Positions 19,624 through 29,329 of a DNA stretch of 64,000 nucleotides are shown here, piece after piece (the stretch's first letter is position 1; every line of letters begins with the position of its first letter). Below the pieces are notes generated by a model, which was not told the origin of the DNA, ran no database searches, and worked only from the letters and a program-made list of their open reading frames with translations. Position numbers and translations under genes: made by a program. Source of the stretch: Bacteroidota bacterium (lineage in GTDB: Bacteria > Bacteroidota > Bacteroidia > Chitinophagales > BACL12); NCBI GenBank assembly GCA_016715425.1, contig JADKAC010000003.1, forward strand, positions 186,001 through 250,000. The letters are read 5' to 3'.

Positions 19624-21129
19624 TCAGTTCTCCGGGCGCATTTGCGGGAACAACAATACTTCCTGAATGGATTTGCTGTTGGTCATAATCATTGTCAAAC
19701 GATCAATACCAATTCCCAAACCGGCTGTTGGTGGGAGACCATATTCTAATGATCTTAAAAAATCTTCGTCCAACACCATTGCTTCTTCATCACCACGCTT
19801 ACCTAATTCCAATTGTTCTTCAAAGCGAAAGCGTTGATCCATCGGATCATTTAATTCGGTGAATGCATTACACAATTCTTTACCGTTTACTATTGCTTCA
19901 AACCGTTCAACCAATCCCTCTTTGCTGCGATGTTTTTTTGCCAAGGGACTCATCTCAATCGGATAGTCGGTTATGAATGTAGGTTGAATTAAAAACGGCT
20001 CGCATTTCTCGCCAAATATTTCATCAATTAATTTTCCTTTCCCCATTGTTGCATCAATAGGCACATGCATTTTTCTGGCAGCTTCATAAATTTCTTTTTC
20101 ATTCATCGCCGAAATATCTACACCTGTAAATTCATGAATTGCTTCAAACATAGTATAGCGTTTCCATGGTCGTTTGAAATCAATTACATTTTCTCCCACC
20201 GTAACTTTTGTATCACCTGTTGCGGCAATCGCCACTTGCTCAATCATCTCTTCCACCAAGTTCATCATCCACTCATAATCTTTGTAGGCCACATATAATT
20301 CTACCTGCGTAAATTCAGGATTATGAAACCGGTCCATGCCCTCGTTGCGAAAATCTTTTGCAAACTCAAACACACCATCAAAGCCGCCGACAATTAATCG
20401 CTTCAGATATAATTCGTTTGCAATGCGCAAATACAAAGTCATGTCCAATGTATTGTGATGCGTCTTAAACGGACGAGCTGCAGCACCACCATAAATGGGT
20501 TGCAGAATTGGTGTTTCCACTTCCAGATATTCTTTATCCATTAAAAATTTGCGAATGGTATTTACAATTTTTGCACGGGTGATAAATATTTCACGCACAT
20601 GCGGATTCACAATTAAATCCACATAACGCATTCTATACCGTTGCTCCGGATCCGTAAATGCATCAAACACATTTCCATCCGCATCTGTCTTCACAATCGG
20701 CAATGGCTTTAATGATTTGCACAACAATTTTAATTCAGTTACATGAATAGTTGTCTCACCGGTTTTAGTGGTAAATGCATATCCTTTCACACCAATAATA
20801 TCACCGATATCCAAATGCTTTTTAAACACTTCATCATACAATGTTTTATCCTCTTCTTTACAAATATCATTTCTGCTGATATACAATTGAATGCGTCCTG
20901 CCTGATCCTGAATCACGGCAAAAGAAGCTTTACCCATAATGCGCTTACTCATTAATCTGCCGGCAATGGATACATTTTTAAAATCCGATGAATCGGTTTT
21001 ATAATTCTCTAAAATTTCTTTGCTGGAAACATTCACATCATAACCTTCTGCAGGGTAAGGATCAATTCCCATTAATCGCAATTGGTGTAAACTTTCTCTT
21101 CTTATTAATTCTAATTCGTTCAACGACAT
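19624..21129 (-). CDS. lysS: Lysyl-tRNA synthetase, class II
   Basis: About 501 residues from the ATG at 21129 (MSLNELELIRRES); the longer frame adds 11 poorly placed residues. It has an N-terminal OB-fold anticodon-binding domain (VSIAGRLMSKRIMGKASF). The class II catalytic domain carries motif 2 (FRNEGMDRFHNPEFT) and motif 3 (GLGIGIDRLTM). It charges tRNA-Lys with lysine. The stop codon is followed immediately by TGTGAGAA repeat words. It appears monocistronic. Confidence 0.97.
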   Translation of the reverse strand: MSLNELELIRRESLHQLRLMGIDPYPAEGYDVNVSSKEILENYKTDSSDFKNVSIAGRLMSKRIMGKASFAVIQDQAGRIQLYISRNDICKEEDKTLYDEVFKKHLDIGDIIGVKGYAFTTKTGETTIHVTELKLLCKSLKPLPIVKTDADGNVFDAFTDPEQRYRMRYVDLIVNPHVREIFITRAKIVNTIRKFLMDKEYLEVETPILQPIYGGAAARPFKTHHNTLDMTLYLRIANELYLKRLIVGGFDGVFEFAKDFRNEGMDRFHNPEFTQVELYVAYKDYEWMMNLVEEMIEQVAIAATGDTKVTVGENVIDFKRPWKRYTMFEAIHEFTGVDISAMNEKEIYEAARKMHVPIDATMGKGKLIDEIFGEKCEPFLIQPTFITDYPIEMSPLAKKHRSKEGLVERFEAIVNGKELCNAFTELNDPMDQRFRFEEQLELGKRGDEEAMVLDEDFLRSLEYGLPPTAGLGIGIDRLTMIMTNSKSIQEVLLFPQMRPEN

Positions 21130-21187
21130 TACATTTTTATTTAGGTGGGTAAAATTACACAATCAACCCTATGATACTGATGAACAA

Positions 21188-21221
21188 TTGACAGAAAAGC
21201 CCCACAAAAGCAATACCTTTA
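21188..21221 (+). promoter_or_regulatory. Candidate promoter upstream of the 76-aa gene
   Basis: TTG at 21188-21190 and TACCTTTA at 21214-21221 approximate the TTTG / TAnnTTTG consensus with about 23 bp between them. The start codon at 21241 is 19 bp downstream. It would drive the small gene and the phosphodiesterase fusion. Confidence 0.35.
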
Positions 21222-21240
21222 CCGCCTTGCAAAAAAAATT

Positions 21241-21471
21241 ATGATTTCGAAAGAACAAAAAATAACAATCACCACTAAAGAGGGTGCACCGATAGATGTA
21301 CCACCCGAAGGTTCACTGGGTTTACTTGCATTAGGATATAAAGGTTTAATAGCATGGCGGGAAGCGAGAGCCAAATTCGCAAAGACGATGAAAGAAAAAA
21401 ATGCGAATGAAAAAGCCGAAGAAAAAGCGAAAGCAAAACCGATAGAAGGAAAGAAAAAAACTAAAAAATAA
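21241..21471 (+). CDS. Small Lys/Glu/Ala-rich protein of unknown function
   Basis: 76 residues. The N-terminal half is a compact unit (QKITITTKEGAPIDVPPEG, then GLLALGYKGLIAWREA). The C-terminal half is a charged Lys/Glu/Ala helix ending in a lysine run. There is no signal peptide. It ends 11 bp before the phosphodiesterase-TPR-sulfotransferase gene and is probably its operon partner. I do not recognise the family. The intact frame, good start and tight spacing support a real gene. Confidence 0.6.
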   Translation: MISKEQKITITTKEGAPIDVPPEGSLGLLALGYKGLIAWREARAKFAKTMKEKNANEKAEEKAKAKPIEGKKKTKK

Positions 21472-21482
21472 GCGGAAGTGCA

Positions 21483-24029
21483 ATGGGAAAAAGATTAGCA
21501 AAAAAAGTATTATTAATTGGATGGGATGCGGCAGACTGGAAAGTAATTAATCCATTGATGGATGCAGGCCACATGCCCACCTTAGAAAAATTAGTAAACG
21601 GTGGAGTAATGGGAAATCTGGCAACTTTAGATCCGCCTTTATCACCCATGTTATGGACATCTATTGGCACAGGAAAAAGACCATATAAGCACGGCATCCA
21701 TGGATTTACAGAACCCGATCCTTCGGGAAAAGGAATTCGCCCGGCATTTATTACATCAAGAAAAGTAAAAGCGGTTTGGAATATTTTAAATCAACATGGA
21801 TTAAAAAGTCATGTAGTGGGATGGTGGCCAAGTCATCCGGCAGAGCCAATTAATGGCACTATGATTTCCAATTTATACCAAAGAGCTACCAAGCCTATTA
21901 ATGAAAAATGGCCGATGGCTGAAGGCACCGTACATCCTGCGGAGAAGGCAGAAATTTATGCGAAAATGCGTATTCATCCGGCCGAGTTAACGCCCGCACA
22001 TATTTTACCTTTTGTACCTACAGCAGCGAAAGTGGATCAGGAAAAAGATAAACGATTGGGTATGCTGGCAAAGGTGATTGCTGATTGCAGCACTATTCAG
22101 GCAGCAGCTACTTATATTTTAGAAAATGAAGAATGGGATTTTGTAGGTGTTTACTTCGATGCTATTGATCACTTCTGCCATGGCTTTATGAAATTTCATC
22201 CACCTCAGTTACCCGGTATGCCGGACGATTTATTTGAAACCTATAAAGATGTGGTGATAAGCGGATATAAATTTCATGATATGATGTTGGAACGTCTGCT
22301 GCAATTAGCAGGTGATGATGTTACAGTGATGCTAATTTCTGATCATGGATTTCATCCCGATCATTTGCGTCCGATTGCGTTGCCAAAAGAACCTGCGGCT
22401 CCGGCTTATGAGCATAGTCCTTATGGTGTGGTTGTATTAAATGGTCCGCATATAAAAAAAGATGAAAGAGTGTATGGTGCAAGTATTTTAGATGTAACTC
22501 CTACACTACTTACATTATTTGGATTACCTGTGGGAGCGGATATGGATGGCAATGTAATAGTGAATGCCTTTGATGAAAATATTACCGTAGAACAAATTCC
22601 AAGTTGGGATGATATTAAAGGCGATAGTGGTGAACATCCTGCCGATAAACAAGAAGATCCGTATGCTGCTCAAGAAGCATTGGAGCAATTAATAGAGTTG
22701 GGCTATGTAGATAAACCGGATGAGAATATTGAGAAGGCAATTCAGAAAACGGTGAATGAAAATAACTACTACTTAGCGAGGTCTTATATCAATGGAAGAC
22801 AACATAAACCTGCGATTGAAATACTCACAAAACTGTTTGAAGAAAATCCGGATGTTACCCGCTATGGAATGCGTCTGGCTACCTGTTATCAAACATTAAA
22901 TATGATAACTGAATGCAGAGAAGTATTATCAAAAATAAAAGCAGAAACAGGTAAGGATTCTTTGAGTATGTTGGTGATGGAAGGCAATCTGCTGATGATA
23001 GAAAATAAACCGAAAGAAGCATTAGCCATTTTTGAAAAAATAGAAAAAGAAGCACCTGCATCAAGAATTAATATGCAGCTCGGCAGATCATATATGTTGC
23101 TGAAGCGTTGGGCAAAAGCAGAAAAAGCGTTCCGTAAAGAATTGGAATATGACCCCCGAAGTGCATCGGCATTTCATGGACTCGGCATTACATTATTGCG
23201 CAGAGGAAAATACGAAGATGCATTAGAACAGTTTTTGAATTGTGTGGGATTAATGTATCATTATCCGGTGGCGCATTATCATATTGGCGAATCATTGTAT
23301 TATATGAAAATGTATCAGGAATCTGCCGAAGCTTTTGAAGTGTGTTTGAAAATGGCACCGGGAATAAATAAAGCAAGAGCCTGGTTAAATAAAATATATA
23401 CCGAGCATTTAAAAAATCCGGAACAAGCAAAAGCACATACAAAAGAATTGCAGGATAATTTAAAAGGTACTATCACAATTGTAAGTGGCTTGCCAAGATC
23501 AGGAACAAGTTTGATGATGCAAATGCTGGAGAAAGGTGGTCAGGAAATATTTACCGATAAGTTGCGTACTGCGGATGAAAATAATCCTAAAGGTTATTAC
23601 GAACATGAAATGGTAAAATCCTTAGGAAAAAATAAAACTTGGTTAGGTGAGGCAAATGGTAAAGTGGTGAAAGTGATTTCACATTTATTATTCGAACTTC
23701 CCACGCAATATGAATATAGAATTCTATTTATGGAGCGTAACATGGATGAGGTGTTGATGAGTCAGGCAAAAATGTTGGTGCGTTCCGGAAAAATGAAAGA
23801 GCCTACAGTTAATTTAAAATTGATGCAGGCATTTAAACTAAATCTCACAAGGGTAAAAGCATGGGCACCTATGCAAAGCAATGTGAAAATATTATATGTA
23901 TCACATAATAATCTTATTCAAAATCCTAAAGCAGAATTAGAAAAGATAAATGCATTTATGGGTGGTAAGCTGGATATAAATGCAATGGCAAGTGTAGTAG
24001 ATAAAAATCTGTATCGGGAAAAAGTATAA
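21483..24029 (+). CDS. Phosphodiesterase/phosphatase - TPR - sulfotransferase-like fusion
   Basis: 848 residues with three parts. Residues ~8-360 form an alkaline-phosphatase-superfamily phosphodiesterase: LLIGWDAADW metal site, PPLSPMLWTSIGTGKRPYKH nucleophile region, YFDAIDHFCHG, and LISDHGFHPDH. Residues ~425-655 are TPR repeats (for example AFHGLGITLLRRGKYEDALE). Residues ~660-848 resemble a sulfotransferase, with the phosphosulfate-binding loop SGLPRSGTSLMMQML. No signal peptide is seen, so a cytoplasmic site is likely. The combination suggests removal or transfer of sulfate or phosphate esters on a TPR-held partner; this is inference. Confidence 0.85.
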   Translation: MGKRLAKKVLLIGWDAADWKVINPLMDAGHMPTLEKLVNGGVMGNLATLDPPLSPMLWTSIGTGKRPYKHGIHGFTEPDPSGKGIRPAFITSRKVKAVWNILNQHGLKSHVVGWWPSHPAEPINGTMISNLYQRATKPINEKWPMAEGTVHPAEKAEIYAKMRIHPAELTPAHILPFVPTAAKVDQEKDKRLGMLAKVIADCSTIQAAATYILENEEWDFVGVYFDAIDHFCHGFMKFHPPQLPGMPDDLFETYKDVVISGYKFHDMMLERLLQLAGDDVTVMLISDHGFHPDHLRPIALPKEPAAPAYEHSPYGVVVLNGPHIKKDERVYGASILDVTPTLLTLFGLPVGADMDGNVIVNAFDENITVEQIPSWDDIKGDSGEHPADKQEDPYAAQEALEQLIELGYVDKPDENIEKAIQKTVNENNYYLARSYINGRQHKPAIEILTKLFEENPDVTRYGMRLATCYQTLNMITECREVLSKIKAETGKDSLSMLVMEGNLLMIENKPKEALAIFEKIEKEAPASRINMQLGRSYMLLKRWAKAEKAFRKELEYDPRSASAFHGLGITLLRRGKYEDALEQFLNCVGLMYHYPVAHYHIGESLYYMKMYQESAEAFEVCLKMAPGINKARAWLNKIYTEHLKNPEQAKAHTKELQDNLKGTITIVSGLPRSGTSLMMQMLEKGGQEIFTDKLRTADENNPKGYYEHEMVKSLGKNKTWLGEANGKVVKVISHLLFELPTQYEYRILFMERNMDEVLMSQAKMLVRSGKMKEPTVNLKLMQAFKLNLTRVKAWAPMQSNVKILYVSHNNLIQNPKAELEKINAFMGGKLDINAMASVVDKNLYREKV

Positions 24030-24033
24030 ACTA

Positions 24034-24909
24034 ATGTCAGAGAGAAAAGTAAAATATTATTGAAACGATTGGCTGCATATTCAGTGGCTTCTATCGCATT
24101 TGTTGCAATACATGAAGATGCTCAGGCATTTGTTGTTTATAATGATTTGGATCCGGATTCACTGGTATTGGGAAATGATACAATCTTACTCGATATAGAT
24201 GGAGATGGAATAAATGATATCAGGTTTTGGATAGAAAGTAAAATCAGTTCTATTGAAAGTTCAGGTGGATTAATGGTGCCTTATCAATATAGGTTTGCCT
24301 ATGGGCAAGGTATCAGCGTCAATGCGATTTTGGGAAAACAAAATACTTTAAGTAGTTATGTAATTAACTCCGCTTATATTTTTGAATCCGGAGATTTAAT
24401 TGCGGATACAATTCCAAAATTTACTGCCAAAGCAAGATTAGCAGGATTTATATCTGTGGATGGTTCTGTAGTTTATGAAGGCGGTCCATGGTCAGGCACA
24501 GATAACAGTTATCTGGGAATTCGATTTAAAATTTCTGGTGCGACACATTTTGCATGGATAAGATTAAGCGTTGCGGAAGGAGGAAGTAGTATTCAATTAA
24601 ATGCACTCGCCTGGGATAATCAGGTGGATGCTGGTATAGTGGCAGGAACAACAGTTGGCATAGCAGAAAATTCGGAATTAACTGCAATTAATATTTTTAG
24701 CAATCAAACTTCAATCATAATTCAATCAGAAGAGTTTTTAGAAAATGCCACTTGTAAAGTAGTTGATATAAGTGGTAGGGAAATTTATACTGCAAGTATT
24801 TCCGGCTATAAAATGAGATACCTGCCCAAACATTTCCGAGCGGAATTTATATAGTTGTTATCGAATCCAAGAATCACTTTATTACAAAAAAATATGGCTG
24901 AGCAAATAA
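24034..24909 (+). CDS. Secreted protein with T9SS-type C-terminal domain (frameshifts near 24059 and 24813)
   Basis: The uninterrupted part (24060-24854) is paralogous to the next gene: KLAAYSxA-type start, LLDIDGDGINDI, YLGIRFKISGATHFAWIRL. Near the 3' end the frame slips. One base earlier it continues IPAQTFPSGIYIVVIESK and ends at 24909, completing a sorting domain. At the 5' end an ATG at 24034 plus one missing T would give MSERKVKYYLKRLAAYS, aligning with the paralogue's start; otherwise translation starts at TTG 24060. It lies 4 bp after the phosphodiesterase gene. Function unknown. Confidence 0.72.
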
Positions 24910-25037
24910 TTTATTGTGTAATATGTAAGTCAATTAAAAATCTAAATAAAAAAATAATTAGCATACTTATATGCTTGCAAAAAATTTCATTATTTTAGCC
25001 CTCGAAATTTCATTCATTAATTAATCATTAGATATCT

Positions 25038-25922
25038 ATGAGAAAAAATTACGCTAAATCAGAAAAAACAAATTTAAAATTAGCTGCATATTCAGCTATG
25101 GCCGGCGCATTCGCCTTAACCGGAGCAGCTGCCAGCGCTCAAACGGAAATTATTTATACTGACATTGATGATGTTACATTAAATTTTGGGGAATTTTCAG
25201 TGTTGGATATTGATGACAACGGAGCATTAGATTTTTATTTTGAAGCTTACGGTAACACAGCAACCACAGCACCAGAATGGTCATGGGTTAAATTGTTTGG
25301 CTACTTACCTACAGCCAGTTATGGAAATGCGAATAACCAATTCGTTGGTTATGTAGGACCGGCGCTGCCTTACGGTAGTGCCCTGAACGAAGGATCAGCT
25401 ATTGATTCTGGTGCTTCTTTTATTGGAACTAATGCTTATGGTAATGTAGGTTTTCTTGGTTCTATATATAGCGGCGCTACATATGGACCATTTGCAAATC
25501 AAACAGATAAATATCTTGGAATCCGTTTCGACATAGATGGTGAATTACATTATGGCTGGATAAGAATGGATGTATCTGTTGGCCCTGTTTCAGTAACTAT
25601 TAAGGATTATGCTTACCGTTTAGGTGCTGACGAAGGAATTGATGCTGGTCAGACAGAAGTTGAAGTTGGAATTCCAACAATTGATGCAGCTAAATTAAAT
25701 GTTTACAGCTTTGGCAATACAGTGAACATTGCAGTAAATAATTTAAATGCAACAAGTGCAACAGTTAAAGTAGTAAATGCAGTTGGCCAAACAGTTTATA
25801 GCAACGACTTGAATCAATCAGGAATGCGCATTAATCTGGAAGGTGCTGCTGATGGGGTTTACTTAGTAAATATTGTTGCTGATGGCGCAATACTTAACAA
25901 GCAAATTTTTATTAATAATTAA
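25038..25922 (+). CDS. Secreted T9SS-type protein, paralogue of the preceding gene
   Basis: 294 residues. After MRKNYAKSEKTNLK comes a signal-like hydrophobic segment ending ASAQ. The core has FSVLDIDDNGALDFYF and YLGIRFDIDGELHYGWIRM, shared with the previous gene. The C terminus (VKVVNAVGQTVYSN to GVYLVNIVADG..NKQIF) is a type A sorting domain. The LDIDxDGxxDF motif resembles a calcium-binding loop. It is probably surface-exported and of unknown function. A good intrinsic terminator follows. Confidence 0.8.
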   Translation: MRKNYAKSEKTNLKLAAYSAMAGAFALTGAAASAQTEIIYTDIDDVTLNFGEFSVLDIDDNGALDFYFEAYGNTATTAPEWSWVKLFGYLPTASYGNANNQFVGYVGPALPYGSALNEGSAIDSGASFIGTNAYGNVGFLGSIYSGATYGPFANQTDKYLGIRFDIDGELHYGWIRMDVSVGPVSVTIKDYAYRLGADEGIDAGQTEVEVGIPTIDAAKLNVYSFGNTVNIAVNNLNATSATVKVVNAVGQTVYSNDLNQSGMRINLEGAADGVYLVNIVADGAILNKQIFINN

Positions 25923-25943
25923 TTACAATTTTTTAATACAAAT

Positions 25944-25973
25944 AAAAAGCGTCCTGAAAAGGGCGCTTTTTTT
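25944..25973 (+). terminator. Intrinsic terminator after the T9SS paralogue
   Basis: AAAAGCGTCC-TGAAAA-GGGCGCTTTT stem-loop followed by a T-run, starting about 22 bp after the stop codon. The flanking A/T runs may let it also work on the opposite strand. Confidence 0.85.
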
Positions 25974-26055
25974 ATGCCTTCAATTTTAAAAATTCATTTC
26001 ATTAAAACAGATTTAATTTCTTAATTCAAGATTTACCTTTGCAAAATATAAATAG

Positions 26056-26087
26056 CATAAAAAAAAGAGGATCGTTAAATCCTCTTC
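26056..26087 (-). terminator. Intrinsic terminator of the ribosomal super-operon
   Basis: Stem AAGAGGAT/ATCCTCTT (26065-26072 with 26079-26086), loop of six. On the minus strand it is followed by a run of T. It lies ~26 bp past the rplQ stop, so it ends the rpsL-rplQ transcript. Confidence 0.85.
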
Positions 26088-26112
26088 CTTAAAACTTGTA
26101 TAAAGAATAATT

Positions 26113-26681
26113 TTATTTTACTTCTTCGCTTGTTGTATCTGTACTTTCTTCAGAAGGCTTTTCTTCAATAACTTCCGGAGCTTCCTCTGCTTTATCTTCT
26201 TCTTTCTCAGCAACTATTTCTTCTTTCTTTTCAACAGCTTTTGGAGCAGAGGTTTTTGAGGTAGCAGCACCACGACGAGTTCTTTTCTTCGTAGCAGTTT
26301 TGCTATCCTTCAACATACCTTCATTGTAATCGACCAATTCGATGATACACATTTCAGCATTATCTCCCGCTCTGTTATCACCTAATTTTAATATACGAGT
26401 ATAACCTCCATTTCGAGTTGCAATTTTTACTGAAATATTGTTGAATAATTCAGTAACTGCTCTTTACTCCTCAACGAAGCAAAGACAGTACGGCGATTGT
26501 GCGTAGTATCTTCTTTTGCCTTAGTCATTAATGGCTCAATATACACCCTCAATTCCTTTGCCTTAGCCAATGTTGTTTGAATGCGTTTGTGCATCAACAA
26601 AGAGGTGCCCATATTCATCAGCATTGCCTTACGGTGACTGTAAGTTCTGCCCAGGTGATTTATTTTATTACCGTGTCTCAT
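26113..26681 (-). CDS. rplQ: Large ribosomal subunit protein bL17 (one frameshift near 26457)
   Basis: The start MRHGNKINHLGRTYSHRKAM is diagnostic. The frame breaks near 26457: one extra G (AGAGCAG to AGAGGCAG) restores RSKEAVTELFNNISVKIATRNGG, and the rest follows in frame through GDNAEMCIIELVDYN. Corrected length is 189 residues. Beyond the ~120-residue core there is a Lys/Thr/Glu-rich tail of ~65 residues, as in other Bacteroidota L17 proteins. It is the last gene of the ribosomal operon. Confidence 0.95.
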
Positions 26682-26717
26682 CTCAAATTATTTAATAGTG
26701 ATGTTTCCCAACATCTG

Positions 26718-27719
26718 TTAATATTCTTCTTCTAATTTAAATTTTGAAAGGTCCATTCCAAATTGCAACCCTTTATCTAAAACCATTGCTTCAATTTCTA
26801 CTAAGCTCTTCTTACCAAAATTTCTGAATTTCAATAATTCGTTAGTATCATACTTTACTAATTCAGCCAGACCATTAATTTTTGCGGCTTTCAAACAATT
26901 GTATGCACGCACTGAAAGATCTAAATCTTCCAAAGGTGTTTTCAATAATTTACGAATATGCAATGTATGCTCATCTACAGTTTCCGTTTCTTTTTCATGT
27001 ACGGTATTGAAAGAAATATTTTCATCAGTAATCAACATCAGGTGCTGAATCATAATTCTTGCAGCTTCCTTAATTGCATCTTCCGGATGAATAGTACCAT
27101 CGGTTTTTATTTCAATCAACAGTTTTTCAAAGTCTGTTTTTTGTTCTACCCTCGTATTCTCTATAGTGTAGCGTACATTTTTAATTGGAGTATAAATCGC
27201 ATCAATAGGAATAACACCAATTGCTTCTTCAATTAGTTTATTTTCTTCTGCGGGCATATATCCTCTACCTTTTTGAATGGTAAGTTCCACATCCAATTTT
27301 ACAAAAGGCTCCATGCGACAAATAAGCAAATCGGGATTCATTACCCGGAAATTATTTGTGTGCTTTTCTATATCCCCTGCTTTGAACTCTTCCTTGTCTT
27401 TAAGTGAGATAAATATTTTTTCAATTTGATTATCATCCCCACCTAATTCTTTTTCAATCGCACTTGTTTCAAATTCAACACTATCTCAGTGATATCTTCC
27501 ATCACACCATTTATAGTAGAAAATTCATGATCTACTCCACTTATTTTTATTGCAGAAATTGCATATCCTTCTAAAGAAGAAAGCAAAATGCGTCTTAATG
27601 CGTTGCCGACAGTAACACCAAATCCGGGTTCCTAAAGGTTTGAATTCGAATGTACCTTCAAAGTCTGTTGCTTTTTGAAGAGTAATCTTATCGGGGCGCT
27701 GAAATGCTAAAATTGACAT
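26718..27719 (-). CDS. rpoA: RNA polymerase alpha subunit (two frameshifts)
   Basis: The N-terminal domain assembles core RNA polymerase; the C-terminal domain contacts UP elements and activators. The N-terminal start is SILAFQRPDKITLQ, and the alpha-CTD has LEDLDLSVRAYNCLKAAKI. An extra base near 27631 (TTAGGAACCC for TTAGAACCC) and a missing A near 27458 break the frame. When fixed, the sequence reads EPGFGVTVGNALRRILLSSL and then NLKQVRLKKELGGDD, giving 333 residues. An essential gene with two homopolymer-type indels implies sequencing error. Confidence 0.95.
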
Positions 27720-27748
27720 ATCGTATTTTTAATTTTTATAAGATTAAA

Positions 27749-28350
27749 TTACTTGGAGTATAATTCCACGATCAATAATTCCTTAATATTTTCAGGAATT
27801 TGATCACGTTCCGGTACATATTGAACACACCTTTTTGTTGATCAGAATTCCATTCCAACCAAGGATATCTTGTACCTCCGGGTTGTGCATTTCTTATCAC
27901 TTCCATATCTTTTGATTTCTCCCTTACTGTAACTACATCACCCGGCCTTAAGCTATGTGATGGAGTATTTGCAATAGATCCATTTACTTCAATATGTTTA
28001 TGATTCACTAATTGGCGTGCAGCCCGACGTGTTGGCGCAATACCTAAACGAAATACGGTATTATCCAATCTTGCTTCTAATAATTGAAGCAATACTTCAC
28101 CGGTTGCGGCCTGGCGTCTTGCTGCATCAGAATATGTTTTAGCAAACTGACGCTCCAAAACACCATAAGTGTATTTTGCTTTTTGTTTTTCCTTTAACTG
28201 AAGGCCAAATTCAGATAATGATTTTTTCTTTTTGGACAAACCATGCTGTCCCGGTGGATACTTACGTTTATCAAACGACTTATCATATCCGAAAATCGGT
28301 TCAGCAAATGTTCTTGCTTTTTTGGTTCTTGGTCCTGTATAACGTGCCAT
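27749..28350 (-). CDS. rpsD: Small ribosomal subunit protein uS4 (one frameshift near 27828)
   Basis: MARYTGPRTKKARTFAEPIF and the S4 RNA-binding motif (LDNTVFRLGIAPTRRAARQL, NHKHIEVNG) are clear. One missing T near 27828 (GTGTTCAAT) diverts the end of the frame. The correct C terminus reads VFQYVPERDQIPENIKELL and ends VELYSK with stop at 27749-27751. Corrected length is 200 residues. S4 nucleates assembly of the 16S 5' domain and may repress alpha-operon translation. Confidence 0.95.
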
Positions 28351-28373
28351 GTAATATTGATATGATTAATTAA

Positions 28374-28772
28374 TTATACTCTTCTTTTCTTAGGTGGTCT
28401 GCATCCGTTATGTGGCATTGGAGTGATATCCCGAATTACGGAAATATCCATTCCTGAAATAGCCACCTGACGAATAGCTGCTTCACGACCTGAGCCCGGA
28501 CCTTTTACAAAAAACTTCTACTCTGCGCAAACCGGCGTCGTAGGCAGTTTTTGCAGCATCACTTACAGAAATCTGTGCTGCATAAGGTGTATTCTTCTTT
28601 GATCCTCTGAATCCTGATTTTCCGGAAGAAGACCATGAAATTGTTTGACCACTGTTGTTTGTAAAAGTTACAATCATGTTATTAAAAGTAGCATTGATGT
28701 GTACCTGTCCATCGGCATCTACCTTTACTACTCTTTTTTAGTAACCTTTTTTGATGATGTTGTTTTAGCCAT
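28374..28772 (-). CDS. rpsK: Small ribosomal subunit protein uS11 (two frameshifts)
   Basis: The central part (NMIVTFTNNSGQTISWSSSG, DAAKTAYDAGLRRVEV) is unmistakable. A missing A near 28735 hides the N terminus (MAKTTSSKKVTKKRVVKVDA, start ATG 28772). An extra T near 28515 hides the C terminus (VKGPGSGREAAIRQ, ending PHNGCRPPKKRRV at 28374). Corrected length is 132 residues. It forms part of the platform at the mRNA exit and the Shine-Dalgarno cleft. Confidence 0.95.
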
Positions 28773-28814
28773 TGCTATAGAATAATAGTTTTAAAATATT
28801 AAAGTTGTTATGGA

Positions 28815-29195
28815 TTATCCTTTAGGTGCTTTCTTCTTTCCGGCAACTGTCTTTTTCCTACCCTTTCTGGTTCTTGCATTACTCTTGGTTTTTTGTCCAC
28901 GAACTGGTAATCCTTTACGATGACGAACGCCCCGGTAGCATCCAATATCCATTAATCGTTTAATAGATAATTGCACTTCAGAACGCAAAGCACCTTCCAC
29001 CTTAATTTCATTGCTGATAATATTACGGATTGCATTAATCTCATCATCATTCCAGTCTTTCACTTTCTTGCTTTCTTCTACATTAGCTTTCGCCAAAATA
29101 TATTTAGCTCTGGTGTTGCCAATTCCGAAGATATAGGTAAGGCCAATTATGCCTTGTTTATTTTTTGGTAAATCAATACCGGCTATCCTTGCCAT
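28815..29195 (-). CDS. rpsM: Small ribosomal subunit protein uS13
   Basis: 126 residues: MARIAGIDLPKNKQG start, GIGNTRAKYIL helix-hairpin-helix, and the basic tail RGQKTKSNARTRKGRKKTVA. It sits in the 30S head and touches tRNA and the 50S subunit (bridge B1). The frame is intact. It lies between rpmJ and rpsK, the usual order. Confidence 0.97.
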   Translation of the reverse strand: MARIAGIDLPKNKQGIIGLTYIFGIGNTRAKYILAKANVEESKKVKDWNDDEINAIRNIISNEIKVEGALRSEVQLSIKRLMDIGCYRGVRHRKGLPVRGQKTKSNARTRKGRKKTVAGKKKAPKG

Positions 29196-29205
29196 AATTT
29201 ATTTT

Positions 29206-29322
29206 TTAACCTTGACGTTGTTTAAATTTTGGATTCTTTTTATTGATTACATACAGCACACCTTTTCTGCGCACTATCTTGCAGTCAACACTTCTTTTCT
29301 TAATTGATGGTCTAACTTTCAT
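29206..29322 (-). CDS. rpmJ: Large ribosomal subunit protein bL36
   Basis: 38 residues, read directly from the sequence: MKVRPSIKKRSVDCKIVRRK, then GVLYVINKKNPKFKQRQG. Length and motifs match L36. Only one of the four zinc ligands (Cys14) remains; the other positions are Arg/Ser, Asn and Phe. It is therefore a zinc-free (C-minus) form with a partly decayed ribbon. It lies between infA and rpsM. Confidence 0.95.
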   Translation of the reverse strand: MKVRPSIKKRSVDCKIVRRKGVLYVINKKNPKFKQRQG

Positions 29323-29329
29323 TACGTTA

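Noticed and set aside
26113..26352. Acidic tail of bL17 as a separate small protein
   Set aside because: The single-base correction joins it in frame to the L17 core, and such tails are usual for bL17 in this phylum.
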